64,000 bases of DNA from Parabacteroides sp. 52 (GTDB lineage: Bacteria; Bacteroidota; Bacteroidia; Bacteroidales; Tannerellaceae): NCBI RefSeq assembly GCF_010500925.1, contig NZ_QVMG01000001.1, positions 62,001 through 126,000 of the forward strand, in the 5' to 3' direction. The notes beneath the pieces were generated by a model that searched no databases, was not told where the DNA came from, and worked only from the letters and a program-made list of their open reading frames with translations. Made by a program: the position numbers and the translations under genes. How positions within the stretch are numbered: position 1 is the stretch's first letter; every line of letters begins with the position of its first letter. Below are positions 56,103 through 63,989 of this stretch, piece by piece.

Positions 56103-58301
56103 TCAATTATCCCATACAGGATCGTATTTCAATAATGTTTTATTCTCTCCCAATCCTATATAGATATGATCCCCAATAACAAACATGCAATGAATATCCT
56201 TCATCGAATGGATCAATTGCGATTTACTCTCCCACTTTTTCGTTTGCGGATCAAACTTCCATATATACCCTGTATTTGTTACAATATATATGGTTTTATA
56301 ATACACAACGCCTGCTGATGCAAATGCGCCTTGTAAAAGAGGTCCTTCTTCTGTTTTCCAAGTGTTTGCTCCATCTGCAGATGAGAACCAGGAATTATGG
56401 GTTGTTGGAGAAGGGAAAGTGTTTTTTCCAAGTCCCGCATATATCACATTATCAACAGTAAAAGCAATTCCTCCATATTGCCCTTCCGGGAAAGACGGCT
56501 TCAAGGTCCATGTCCGGTGATCGATCGAATATTCCCAAACATCTTTAATAATGGTATCCACATGGCTTACCGGATCTTTTCTCAATCCTCCAATCAAATA
56601 GACGAAATTCGTTCCTTTTGAACAGCTGAGACTATAGAATAAGGGATCCGGCTTCTGTCCACTGACAGATACTTCATCCCATGTGTTCAGGTTAGAATTA
56701 TAAGAATAGAAATCATTGGTTGCTATCTTGTTTTCATTCAATCCTCCGAAAATATACATCATCACATTGACGGAAGAAGTAGCGATCCAGCTTCGTTTGA
56801 TCGGACATTTCTTTTGATTGTTCCATCCCCTGGAGTCAAACAACCAGAATTTATCTGTCGGCTCCTCTCCCGAATCTCCTCCTAAGAAAAATCCTTGATT
56901 AGAGATGGAAGTAAAAGCTCCCGTTCCTGGCTTTAATAAAGGCGCATCCGAAGGGAAAGGATCTGCCTGCGTGAATATAGCAGGTGTTGTATGAGTTACG
57001 GTAGAACCATAAGCGACCTTATTGTTTTCATTGATGGCATACGCCCTCACATAATAGGTTTTATTTCCTTTTATCTTATATACTGTTGTTTCAAAACTGC
57101 CTTTGCCGGAAGAGATCCGGATCGTATCACTGTAACTGTCATTTATTGTCGGGTTACTTGTTGTATAAGAGATACAAACACCTGACTCAACCACTTTATA
57201 GAGTCCTTCATTCTTCACTTCTCCAGAGACATGAAACAAACCTTTTTCAGAATCTGCCCGTTTGATAGGATTCGTTGCCACCGAAGGTAAATGATTTAAT
57301 AACATAAAAGACTGAACCTCTTCACTGTATCCAATACCGTATGAATTTTCTGCAAAAGCACGTACATAATACTCTTCATCCGAGCTCAGGTTCATTAACT
57401 TTCCGGAAAATATACTTTCTTCATTATTCAAATGAACTGTATCTGCTCCATTTTCCAAGGTAGGCATTTCATTCAATCCCACACAGAAACCACGTGCCTT
57501 TACCGGAGTATCTCCTTCTTTAAGCAATTCAGCTTCAAACTCAGCATACAGAAAGTCAATTTTTATTTCTTTTAAATTACCTACCCTGGGTAAACCATCA
57601 GTTGTTTTTATCACTTTTTGAAGACCGGTAGCCACCCCGAATTTATTTCTGACAAAGGCTTGCACATAATATTGTGTATTCATTTTAAGTCCGGGAATTA
57701 CACAAACAAATGAGTCTGTTTGCATATTACTTATTACAGAATCTTTAGGGTTTGTTGCGCCCAATAAAGATTGCTCGGAATAATAAACTCCCCGCTGGAG
57801 TATTTCCCCTTCCCCTTGTTTGGTCACCTTTCCTCCGACCTGTACCGATTCTGCCTTCACCGAGTCCGCAGGAATCTCTAAAGTAAAGACAATAGGTAAA
57901 CCGGAAATCGTCGTGACAGATAATCCATCTCCAAGTGAGGTTCCCACCGAATTGGTAGCATAGGCATATATAATATATTCCGTCGAATCTTTCAAACCGG
58001 TTATTTCCCCCTGAAAGTCACCTTTGCCCGTTCCTACCGGAAGAAAATCTTTATCCGAAGAGCTTTGTCCTTTTATATGCCATTTAAAACCTTTCTCAGT
58101 AACAATAGAACCATTTTCTTTCTCCACCGAGCCATAAACCGTAACAGATGTAGCTGTTCGGCCTGTAAATTCTTCTTTGGTGGTTACTGTCGGTTTTTCC
58201 GCGCCTATGATATTATCTGCCATTTGCGGATCTTCGGCACAGCTAACTACTAAGCCGACAATCAGTAGGATGGAATACAGGAATATATATATACGTTTCA
58301 T
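56103..58301 (-). CDS. Lipoprotein with fibronectin-like repeats and kelch-type propeller
   Basis: The 732-residue lipoprotein has lipobox VVSC near residue 21. Residues about 35-440 contain four or five fibronectin-III-like repeats, each closing with a YYVRAFAxN-type strand (EYIIYAYATNSVG, QYYVQAFVRNKFG, EYYVRAFAENSYG, TYYVRAYAINENN). The C-terminal third (about 470-732) is a kelch-like propeller with MYIFGGLNENKIA, FVYLIGGLRKD and IYIGLGENKTL. It is probably surface-exposed and binds a ligand; which one is unknown. It follows the TPR/barrel protein gene by 12 nt in the kinase operon. Confidence 0.85.
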   Translation of the reverse strand: MKRIYIFLYSILLIVGLVVSCAEDPQMADNIIGAEKPTVTTKEEFTGRTATSVTVYGSVEKENGSIVTEKGFKWHIKGQSSSDKDFLPVGTGKGDFQGEITGLKDSTEYIIYAYATNSVGTSLGDGLSVTTISGLPIVFTLEIPADSVKAESVQVGGKVTKQGEGEILQRGVYYSEQSLLGATNPKDSVISNMQTDSFVCVIPGLKMNTQYYVQAFVRNKFGVATGLQKVIKTTDGLPRVGNLKEIKIDFLYAEFEAELLKEGDTPVKARGFCVGLNEMPTLENGADTVHLNNEESIFSGKLMNLSSDEEYYVRAFAENSYGIGYSEEVQSFMLLNHLPSVATNPIKRADSEKGLFHVSGEVKNEGLYKVVESGVCISYTTSNPTINDSYSDTIRISSGKGSFETTVYKIKGNKTYYVRAYAINENNKVAYGSTVTHTTPAIFTQADPFPSDAPLLKPGTGAFTSISNQGFFLGGDSGEEPTDKFWLFDSRGWNNQKKCPIKRSWIATSSVNVMMYIFGGLNENKIATNDFYSYNSNLNTWDEVSVSGQKPDPLFYSLSCSKGTNFVYLIGGLRKDPVSHVDTIIKDVWEYSIDHRTWTLKPSFPEGQYGGIAFTVDNVIYAGLGKNTFPSPTTHNSWFSSADGANTWKTEEGPLLQGAFASAGVVYYKTIYIVTNTGYIWKFDPQTKKWESKSQLIHSMKDIHCMFVIGDHIYIGLGENKTLLKYDPVWDN

Positions 58302-58313
58302 GTTCGTTTCTCT

Positions 58314-59258
58314 TTAAAATATTATACCAAGCCCAGCATTAATATCCACGTATTTGAAATTCATCGTATGACATCCAACGCTAAAGAAAAATTTATTGAA
58401 TCTAAACATCGCATCTGTTTCTATTACAGCTCCTTTATAAGAAGCATCTAGATTCTTACACCAGATATTTTCTGTCAGGCTTGTATTGTTGTCGGTAACA
58501 ATAAAAGGAGAAAATAAGGTTCTTTCACCATATCCTCCTCCAACAGATAGATACAGCCAAGCATTTGTTTTGAAAATAATACCGGCTGTTCCAATCAGAC
58601 TCTTGGTTTTATTGGATTTCGCTCTGTCGGCCTGATAGGATTTGTCTTTTTCAAGATGGGTTATTTCACTTTTGGCATTTACCGTACGGCATTCATTCGT
58701 ATAATCCATAGAAGAGAAATTCGACTTTGCCCGAATATACCACCCCACGTTCCCATGGATACCACCCAAGGTAAGTCCAATGGGAGCTTCCGTCGAAAAG
58801 GTATACCCCAGAAGGAATTTCATTTTCTCTCTTCTCTTCTTTTCTATATTCAACCCTGATTGTCCGATCAGCGTATTCACCGTATTCAACTTATCAGTCC
58901 AGATAGCAGCTTCATTTGTATCTTTCTCTACACCTATGCCTTGCGTATAATAATTGATTACTTGATGAATAGCTGTTGTGTCATTTTTCTGTGCTTGGTT
59001 GAGTAAACAAGTGAAACATCTTTTCATCAGATTTTGCATGGAAGGACGCATTGTCTCTTGCATCATCCAGATGGAAGTCAACTGCTCTATACTATACATA
59101 TCGCAATATTCAACCCCTTCACCAAACCACATGCGGGCATCACTATAATCTTTACGCTCCATTGCTTCGCGTCCCTTCCTGTTATATTCGGCATATTCCT
59201 GTGCGAACAGACAAAAAGGTAACAATATATATATCATCAATAAGCCAAGTATTCTCAT
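58314..59258 (-). CDS. Exported protein, TPR-like N terminus and probable beta-barrel C terminus
   Basis: I do not recognise a named family. The 314-residue protein has a signal peptide ending near Phe-Ala-Gln (about residue 19). The N-terminal part has a TPR/Sel1-like unit (YNRKGREAMERKDYSDARMWF) and a second helical pair (about 85-130). The C-terminal half (about 150-314) alternates polar and hydrophobic residues as in a small outer-membrane barrel (GYTFSTEAPIGLTLGGIHGN, WLYLSVGGGYGERTLF) and ends in Ile-Phe. It follows the Ser/Thr kinase gene by 25 nt and may link the kinase to the outer membrane. Confidence 0.75.
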   Translation of the reverse strand: MRILGLLMIYILLPFCLFAQEYAEYNRKGREAMERKDYSDARMWFGEGVEYCDMYSIEQLTSIWMMQETMRPSMQNLMKRCFTCLLNQAQKNDTTAIHQVINYYTQGIGVEKDTNEAAIWTDKLNTVNTLIGQSGLNIEKKRREKMKFLLGYTFSTEAPIGLTLGGIHGNVGWYIRAKSNFSSMDYTNECRTVNAKSEITHLEKDKSYQADRAKSNKTKSLIGTAGIIFKTNAWLYLSVGGGYGERTLFSPFIVTDNNTSLTENIWCKNLDASYKGAVIETDAMFRFNKFFFSVGCHTMNFKYVDINAGLGIIF

Positions 59259-59283
59259 AATTAGTTCAATAAAGATTCGATTT

Positions 59284-61128
59284 TCACTCCTTTACTTTTC
59301 TTCCTCTGTTGTTATAAATATCTACATCTCCGTTTTCCCGAATAAAGGCACGGTTATCCCCTGATTTCTCATTGTAGGGATATTCACAAGGAATACGTTC
59401 TATTCCTTCATTATCAATAGCTCCATATAGTCGGTTTACTTTTTTCCGCACAATAGTAAGTTCACCAAAAGAAATACCTTCTTTCTCTTCATACAATGCT
59501 TTCCGATCGGCAATTTCTTTTTCTTTGGCTTCTTCTTTTACTTCATTGATTAGATCAAAGACTTCTTCTGTTAGTTTTAGTTCCTTTGCTCTATTCAGGT
59601 CGGTTATCGCTCCTTTATAATCCTCTTTCTCCTTTTTCTCCTTAGCAGATGTAATCCATATTTTATATGTGGCATCTATCTCTTCTTCTGTCGGTTGATT
59701 TATTTCAATAACCGGAGTGGGAGTTTCTTGGACTGTAGTCGAAACCGGTTCTTTCTGGGTATCAGGCTTCATCAGAGAAGTTGTTGATTCGTTGATAACA
59801 GATTGATTTTTATGATTTTCAACCTCCTTTTTCGGTTCATCTATTGTAAGATGTTCTTCTTTTTCTTCTTCTATATCCTCCTTGTTTTCTTCCTGTAAAG
59901 AAGAAGAGGTGACGGGATCTGTTGTATTATTCGGCGGAGTCGTACGAACAATAGGATCGACCACTACGGGTTTGCTGGTATAAAAAATATAAGTTATTGC
60001 TGAAGCAACCAAGGCGATTGTCATAAAAAGCAACGTGATATACAGCCGTTTCCGCTTTCTCTCTTTCGGTCGGTTCTCTTCCTGATGATTCAATATCGTT
60101 TGTTCATCTGTATCATTGGACAATGCAGTCCGATTCACCGGATTATACAAAAGAGTCGTATCCTCCCCTCCTGTGTTGGGTAAAAGTTGGGGGTTCGGTG
60201 CATGAACCGGTTCTTTTAACTCTTCCTGGGGTGGCTTATCTAATGCTTCCAACATTTCCCGGATATCGCTGAAACGATCTGCCGGTATTATTTCCATTGC
60301 TTTAACGATCGCCCGCTCTGTCTTCTCGCTTATAGCCGGGTTCAATTCGATCGGTTTGGATAATGAACGAGTAGCCCGCAAAATAGATTCGGTAGGGATC
60401 TTCGATGTTAATAAATTGTACATAGTAGCCCCTAGCGAATAGATATCCGGATAAGGTGAAAAGTTCTGAGTTCCCTCGTTATCATATTGCTCTATAGAGG
60501 CAAAACCTTTTGACAGGGTAAGTATAGTCGTACTTGTCTCCTGCAATTCTTCATCGTAGCGTTTGCTTACGCCAAAGTCTATCAGGCGTGCGTTATCATT
60601 CCTGTCAATCAGTATATTACTGGGTTTGATATCGAGATGAAGAATGTTGTTTTCATGTACAAACTGAAGGGCTTCTCCTACTTGATGAACATACTTCAGG
60701 ACCTTTTTTTCAGGTAAAATTCCTTCCCGCTCCATCATTTCTTTTAATGATAAACCGGCAATATATTCCATCGCAATATAAGCAGTGTTATTTTCTTCGA
60801 AGACCTCCAACACATTGACTATATGAGGATGATGAACATCTGACAATATCCGGGCCTCTTTAATCAGTTTTTCTTTGAATTTATGAAAAAGATTTTTGCC
60901 GGTTTCCGAATGAACCTTTACTGCATACGAACTCTGTTCGCGATAGCAATAATCTTTAAAAAAATATTCTTTAATTGCTATCGGAACTTCCGTTTTAACA
61001 GTCCCCAAAGATCCTTTAACTTCTGTATACCAAACACCTTTGTAAGTTATACCAAAGCCTCCCTGACCAACTATATGAGTAAGACGATACTTTCCGTTTT
61101 GAAGAAGATGTCCATTAGGCAAATTCAT
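59284..61128 (-). CDS. Membrane-anchored Hanks-type Ser/Thr protein kinase with WG-like C terminus
   Basis: From the ATG at 61128 the kinase has 614 residues. The kinase domain covers about 12-280: glycine loop GQGGFG (21-26), Lys53 in AIKEYF, HLDIKPSN with catalytic Asp166, and DFG at 184-186. A linker, one membrane helix (about 363-385), a long Thr/Glu/Lys-rich periplasmic stretch and a TPR-like segment follow. The last 60 residues resemble WG/KWG repeats (YGAIDNEGIERIPCEY, NGDVDIYNNRGRKV). The longer frame to 61158 starts at TTG and precedes the promoter box. It is encoded beside its likely phosphatase and FHA readers. Confidence 0.93.
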   Translation of the reverse strand: MNLPNGHLLQNGKYRLTHIVGQGGFGITYKGVWYTEVKGSLGTVKTEVPIAIKEYFFKDYCYREQSSYAVKVHSETGKNLFHKFKEKLIKEARILSDVHHPHIVNVLEVFEENNTAYIAMEYIAGLSLKEMMEREGILPEKKVLKYVHQVGEALQFVHENNILHLDIKPSNILIDRNDNARLIDFGVSKRYDEELQETSTTILTLSKGFASIEQYDNEGTQNFSPYPDIYSLGATMYNLLTSKIPTESILRATRSLSKPIELNPAISEKTERAIVKAMEIIPADRFSDIREMLEALDKPPQEELKEPVHAPNPQLLPNTGGEDTTLLYNPVNRTALSNDTDEQTILNHQEENRPKERKRKRLYITLLFMTIALVASAITYIFYTSKPVVVDPIVRTTPPNNTTDPVTSSSLQEENKEDIEEEKEEHLTIDEPKKEVENHKNQSVINESTTSLMKPDTQKEPVSTTVQETPTPVIEINQPTEEEIDATYKIWITSAKEKKEKEDYKGAITDLNRAKELKLTEEVFDLINEVKEEAKEKEIADRKALYEEKEGISFGELTIVRKKVNRLYGAIDNEGIERIPCEYPYNEKSGDNRAFIRENGDVDIYNNRGRKVKE

Positions 61129-61133
61129 AACTA

Positions 61134-61141
61134 CAAATGTA
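61134..61141 (-). promoter_or_regulatory. TAnnTTTG promoter box for the Ser/Thr kinase
   Basis: TACATTTG on the minus strand ends 5 nt before the ATG at 61128. No -33 element at the right distance was seen. If active it would make a nearly leaderless mRNA; the kinase could also be read from the phosphatase transcript. Confidence 0.35.
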
Positions 61142-61169
61142 ATCTTTTTGTTTGCCAAAAGTACATTAA

Positions 61170-61973
61170 TTATGCTAAAGAATAAAGAAAAGAAAGAATA
61201 ATTTGTCTCAGGCCAACATTATCCTGTACCTGATGAATAGGAACAATATAAAAAGAATAATTATCACGCGTTCTGCCATTGCATGTCTCTACCAATTTAT
61301 CTTTAATACAATCCGGCGCTTTAGTAGTTGAAAAAATAAATGAAAGTGTTTCATTAGTAAGGTTTTCCAACACCCCGTCTGTACACATAAAAAAGGAATC
61401 TCCAGCCTGTATATCTCTCAACAAGATAACGTCCGCTTCTGTCGCATGTTCTCTCCCTTGTATAGCACGTATAATCACATTCTTTTGGGGATGATTAATC
61501 GCTTCCTCCGGTGATATTTTACCTATTTTCAATAAGGAATTCACCAAGGAATGATCTTCTGTCTGATACAGGATCTCTCCTTTGCGGAATTGATACACAC
61601 GACTGTCTCCCACATGGGCAAGCGTAACACCTGAAGTCCCGATATACAATAGAGTTAACGTTGTTGCCATCCCCTTAGCCTCCGGGTTTCTGCGGATATA
61701 ATCATCAAAACGGGCTTCAGTGTATTGTATGGCTTTATGTATAAATTCGCGGGTAGGTTCCCCTTCCAGAAAAGTAGAAAAATAAGTTTGAATAGAGTCG
61801 CAGGCCAGAGAACTGGCAATTTCTCCCTTTTCAGCACCTCCGACACCATCACATACAATAAATAATTTCTGATTGGATGCAACTGTCTCTGGTTGTGGAT
61901 AAATTGAATCTTCATTATTCAATCTTCCCCCTATGTCGCTGATAGCGCAAGGCTTTCCAATTGTTATATTCAT
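61170..61973 (-). CDS. PP2C-family protein phosphatase
   Basis: Removes phosphate from Ser/Thr and probably opposes the kinase encoded next to it. The 267-residue soluble enzyme has the metal-binding motifs SDIGGRLNNEDS (Asp22 region), CDGVGGAEKGE (Asp42), LAHVGDSRVYQFR, TEDHSLVN, and CTDGVLENLT near the C terminus. There is no membrane helix, so it acts in the cytoplasm. It starts 15 nt after the FHA/zinc-ribbon gene; 41 nt separate it from the kinase start. Confidence 0.94.
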   Translation of the reverse strand: MNITIGKPCAISDIGGRLNNEDSIYPQPETVASNQKLFIVCDGVGGAEKGEIASSLACDSIQTYFSTFLEGEPTREFIHKAIQYTEARFDDYIRRNPEAKGMATTLTLLYIGTSGVTLAHVGDSRVYQFRKGEILYQTEDHSLVNSLLKIGKISPEEAINHPQKNVIIRAIQGREHATEADVILLRDIQAGDSFFMCTDGVLENLTNETLSFIFSTTKAPDCIKDKLVETCNGRTRDNYSFYIVPIHQVQDNVGLRQIILSFLYSLA

Positions 61974-61988
61974 AACAGAAGTTTAGAT

Positions 61989-62504
61989 TTATTCATTAAA
62001 GCGAAGCACTGTACGACCAATAATGATTTCGTCATTATTATTCAATACAACAACTTCTCCTTTTTCTAAGAAACTGCTATTATATAACGTATGATTTTTG
62101 CTATTATTATCTGAAAGATAATGTTTATATCCGCCTTTGGCTTCTTTTTTTACTTCAATGCGAATATGCTCTCTGCTCATCGATTTATCTGCAGTGACAA
62201 TGCTTATGGTAGCATTGGAAGCGGCAGACTGACGACCAATAAGAGTAACTCCCTCATACAGAGGAAATATCTGTTCACGTGTATTTTCATCCGGCAAAAC
62301 AGTCAGCGTGCCCATACTCGTCTTCAGTGGCTGAATAAGCGTTGTTTCTGAAGAACCGGAAGCAGCCGATTTATTTGCAAATACAAGTGAAATGGGTATT
62401 GCTTTTTTGCACTTAGGGCATTTGAATGATTGAATACCGGGGGGTAATTTTCCCTCGTCAACCTTCAACCCGACATGGCAATGCGGACATCTTACTGAAA
62501 TCAT
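61989..62504 (-). CDS. FHA-domain protein with N-terminal zinc ribbon
   Basis: The 171-residue protein starts with a zinc ribbon (Cys6, Cys9, Cys29, Cys32; RCPHCHVGLKV and KCPKCKKAIPI), of the type found at the start of MJ0042-like proteins. The FHA domain spans about 75-165, with LIGRQSAASNATISI, MSREHIRIEV and NNSKNHTLYNSS matching the phosphothreonine-binding loops. It should read Thr-phosphorylated partners of the nearby kinase. Its ATG overlaps the stop of the acidic protein gene (ATGA), indicating translational coupling. Confidence 0.88.
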   Translation of the reverse strand: MISVRCPHCHVGLKVDEGKLPPGIQSFKCPKCKKAIPISLVFANKSAASGSSETTLIQPLKTSMGTLTVLPDENTREQIFPLYEGVTLIGRQSAASNATISIVTADKSMSREHIRIEVKKEAKGGYKHYLSDNNSKNHTLYNSSFLEKGEVVVLNNNDEIIIGRTVLRFNE

Positions 62505-62749
62505 AGAATGATAATGTCGTCAACTCCGTCGAAAGTCATATCTGAAGATGATATATCCCACATATCGGAATCAGACAACATAACAGTATCATCTGACATC
62601 GTGATAAAGTCTGATCCATCCAAACTTTCATCCACAACGATTGCATCCGATAAGAAAGCATCTTCATTGTCTATGTCCACAATTACTGCATCAGTCCAAA
62701 CAGCATCATCACTGTCTATAGTCACGAATGTATATTCTTGCTCTTGCAT
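62501..62749 (-). CDS. Very acidic 82-residue protein, possible phosphosignalling partner
   Basis: No family recognised. Of 82 residues about 27 are Asp or Glu and none is Lys or Arg. The chain is built from irregular 10-14-residue units that pair Asp with Val/Ile and Ser/Thr (DDAVWTDAVIVD, EDAFLSDAIVVD, ITMSDDTVMLSD). No signal peptide or membrane helix. It has a promoter box 28 bp upstream and a 4-nt overlap with the FHA gene, which supports a real gene; an opposite-strand frame of equal length exists at 62508-62759. Its Ser/Thr residues in acidic context could be kinase or FHA targets; that is inference. Confidence 0.65.
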   Translation of the reverse strand: MQEQEYTFVTIDSDDAVWTDAVIVDIDNEDAFLSDAIVVDESLDGSDFITMSDDTVMLSDSDMWDISSSDMTFDGVDDIIIL

Positions 62750-62776
62750 AATTATTTGAATCTAATAAATCCGAAG

Positions 62777-62784
62777 CAAATGTA
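62777..62784 (-). promoter_or_regulatory. TAnnTTTG promoter box for the acidic protein-FHA-PP2C operon
   Basis: TACATTTG on the minus strand predicts a start near 62773 and a leader of about 24 nt to the ATG at 62749. Confidence 0.5.
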
Positions 62785-62826
62785 GAAAAAGTAATTGATT
62801 AAGAAATAGAGAATTTTATCTTATAA

Positions 62827-62856
62827 TCAAACGGTTGGGTTTATTGTACAAAAGGC
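62827..62856 (-). promoter_or_regulatory. Possible LytTR operator upstream of the acidic protein operon
   Basis: On the minus strand GCCTTTTGT (62848-62856) and ACCGTTTGA (62827-62835) match the LytTR half-site pattern at 7 and 8 of 9 positions and are exactly 12 bp apart. The pair is about 54-83 bp upstream of the predicted start at 62773. The LytTR protein encoded at 63533-63916 is the obvious candidate to bind it. Confidence 0.35.
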
Positions 62857-62879
62857 TTACTTTAGGTTACAAAACCGAT

Positions 62880-63530
62880 TTATTCATTTACCCATTTAGC
62901 CTTACAGGAAGAGACAGGGCATTGCTTGCGGTTCTTCAACGACTCCCAGGGTATTTCTCCTAAAAAATTACCGCATTTCGGACAAACATAATCTATTTTA
63001 AACTGGTTGGCTATATCTTGTAACTGCTGGGGCACTTTAGCAGATTGTTTGGCTCCCAGGAAAATACCGATTGTCGGGGCACAGATAACAAGCAACAAAC
63101 TAACAATAAAAAGCAAAGGGCTACCTTTCCCCAAAAAACCAATAAAGACACCTATAATGCCTGGTAAAGCAAAAGGAAGCGACTGAAATAATCTGATTTT
63201 AAACTGATTGGATGATTGTATTCTCACCTTCGCCGCAACATAGTTGTCATACACTTCTTTTAGGGCGGCAAACTCCTCGCTGTAATTATTGTTAAACCTT
63301 AATATATCAGATAGGCTAACCGTTTGCGAATCCCCAAACCGAAGCTGATCTGTCAGAGCAACCCTTTTTTTAACTACCTGTTGCTCATTGACAAAAGTTC
63401 CATTGGTTGATCCCAAATCTTCCAAAAGCCAAACACCATCCGGTTGACGTACCAAAGAGGCATGATACCGGCTCACATATTGGGCATCAATCGTATAATC
63501 ATTGTCGTTTGCTTTTCCTATCTTTATCAT
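62880..63530 (-). CDS. FHA-domain membrane protein with C-terminal zinc ribbon
   Basis: From the ATG at 63530 the protein has 216 residues. The FHA domain (about 1-80) has all binding motifs: IGKANDNDYTID, SRYHASLV and LGSTNGTFVN. Two membrane helices follow (about 122-142 and 144-164) and then a zinc ribbon (YVCPKCGNFLGE and CPVSSCKAKW). So both FHA proteins of this locus carry zinc ribbons, at opposite ends. It would place a phosphothreonine reader at the inner membrane near the kinase. The TTG two codons upstream is a less likely start. It follows the LytTR gene by 2 nt. Confidence 0.88.
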   Translation of the reverse strand: MIKIGKANDNDYTIDAQYVSRYHASLVRQPDGVWLLEDLGSTNGTFVNEQQVVKKRVALTDQLRFGDSQTVSLSDILRFNNNYSEEFAALKEVYDNYVAAKVRIQSSNQFKIRLFQSLPFALPGIIGVFIGFLGKGSPLLFIVSLLLVICAPTIGIFLGAKQSAKVPQQLQDIANQFKIDYVCPKCGNFLGEIPWESLKNRKQCPVSSCKAKWVNE

Positions 63531-63532
63531 TC

Positions 63533-63916
63533 TCAATCCTTCTTATCTTCCGGTTTGCCCATCTCTTTTTCCAAAGCCTCTTTTAAGACCTTCAACGGAT
63601 CTTTAGAAATGATCAATTCACGGGGTTTCCCTTCATTAGATAAAAGGAGAAGCCGCTGTTTAGGTAAATTGATTTGTAAAATATGATTTTTATTAATGAT
63701 GTGACTTTTACCGACACGCATTAAAATGGTATTACAACCCGCCACCTGTCGCTCCAGCATCTCTTCGATCTTTCCTATATTGATTGCAAATGTAAATTGG
63801 ATTCCATTTGATAAGAGTAATTTGGTATAATTTCTGTCTGCTTCAAAATATAGAATCTGTCCTATCTTTATGCGTAATAATTCATCTCTAGTCTTAATAA
63901 TCAAGTATCGCTCCAT
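63533..63916 (-). CDS. Stand-alone LytTR DNA-binding protein
   Basis: The 127-residue protein consists almost wholly of a LytTR domain (about 5-105; IGQILYFEADRNYTKLLLSNG, TILMRVGKSHIINKNHILQI) with a short charged tail (EMGKPEDKKD). It has no receiver domain, so it is not controlled by a classic phosphorelay; control by Ser/Thr phosphorylation or through the FHA proteins is possible but not shown. It is the first gene of the phosphosignalling locus and its promoter matches the consensus in full. Confidence 0.9.
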   Translation of the reverse strand: MERYLIIKTRDELLRIKIGQILYFEADRNYTKLLLSNGIQFTFAINIGKIEEMLERQVAGCNTILMRVGKSHIINKNHILQINLPKQRLLLLSNEGKPRELIISKDPLKVLKEALEKEMGKPEDKKD

Positions 63917-63958
63917 ACTGTTTCGCTTATTATTCTTTCATCAAACTACAACAAACGA

Positions 63959-63989
63959 CAAAATTAGTCTTTTTCTTCAATACAGCAAA
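63959..63989 (-). promoter_or_regulatory. Full-consensus Bacteroidetes promoter for the LytTR-FHA operon
   Basis: On the minus strand TTTG (63986-63989), 19 bp, then TAATTTTG (63959-63966): both elements and the spacing match the consensus. The predicted leader is about 39 nt to the ATG at 63916. Confidence 0.65.

Noticed and set aside
62508..62759. Open frame of 83 codons on the plus strand opposite the acidic protein gene
   Set aside because: It is Ser/Thr/Ile-rich with no recognisable fold, has no promoter box, and mirrors the Asp/Val codons of the minus-strand frame. The minus-strand frame is coupled to the FHA gene and has a promoter box.
56103..63916. Type VI secretion control module, because kinase, PP2C and FHA genes are clustered
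   Set aside because: No sheath, baseplate, tube or effector genes occur in the window. It cannot be excluded for sequence beyond the right edge.
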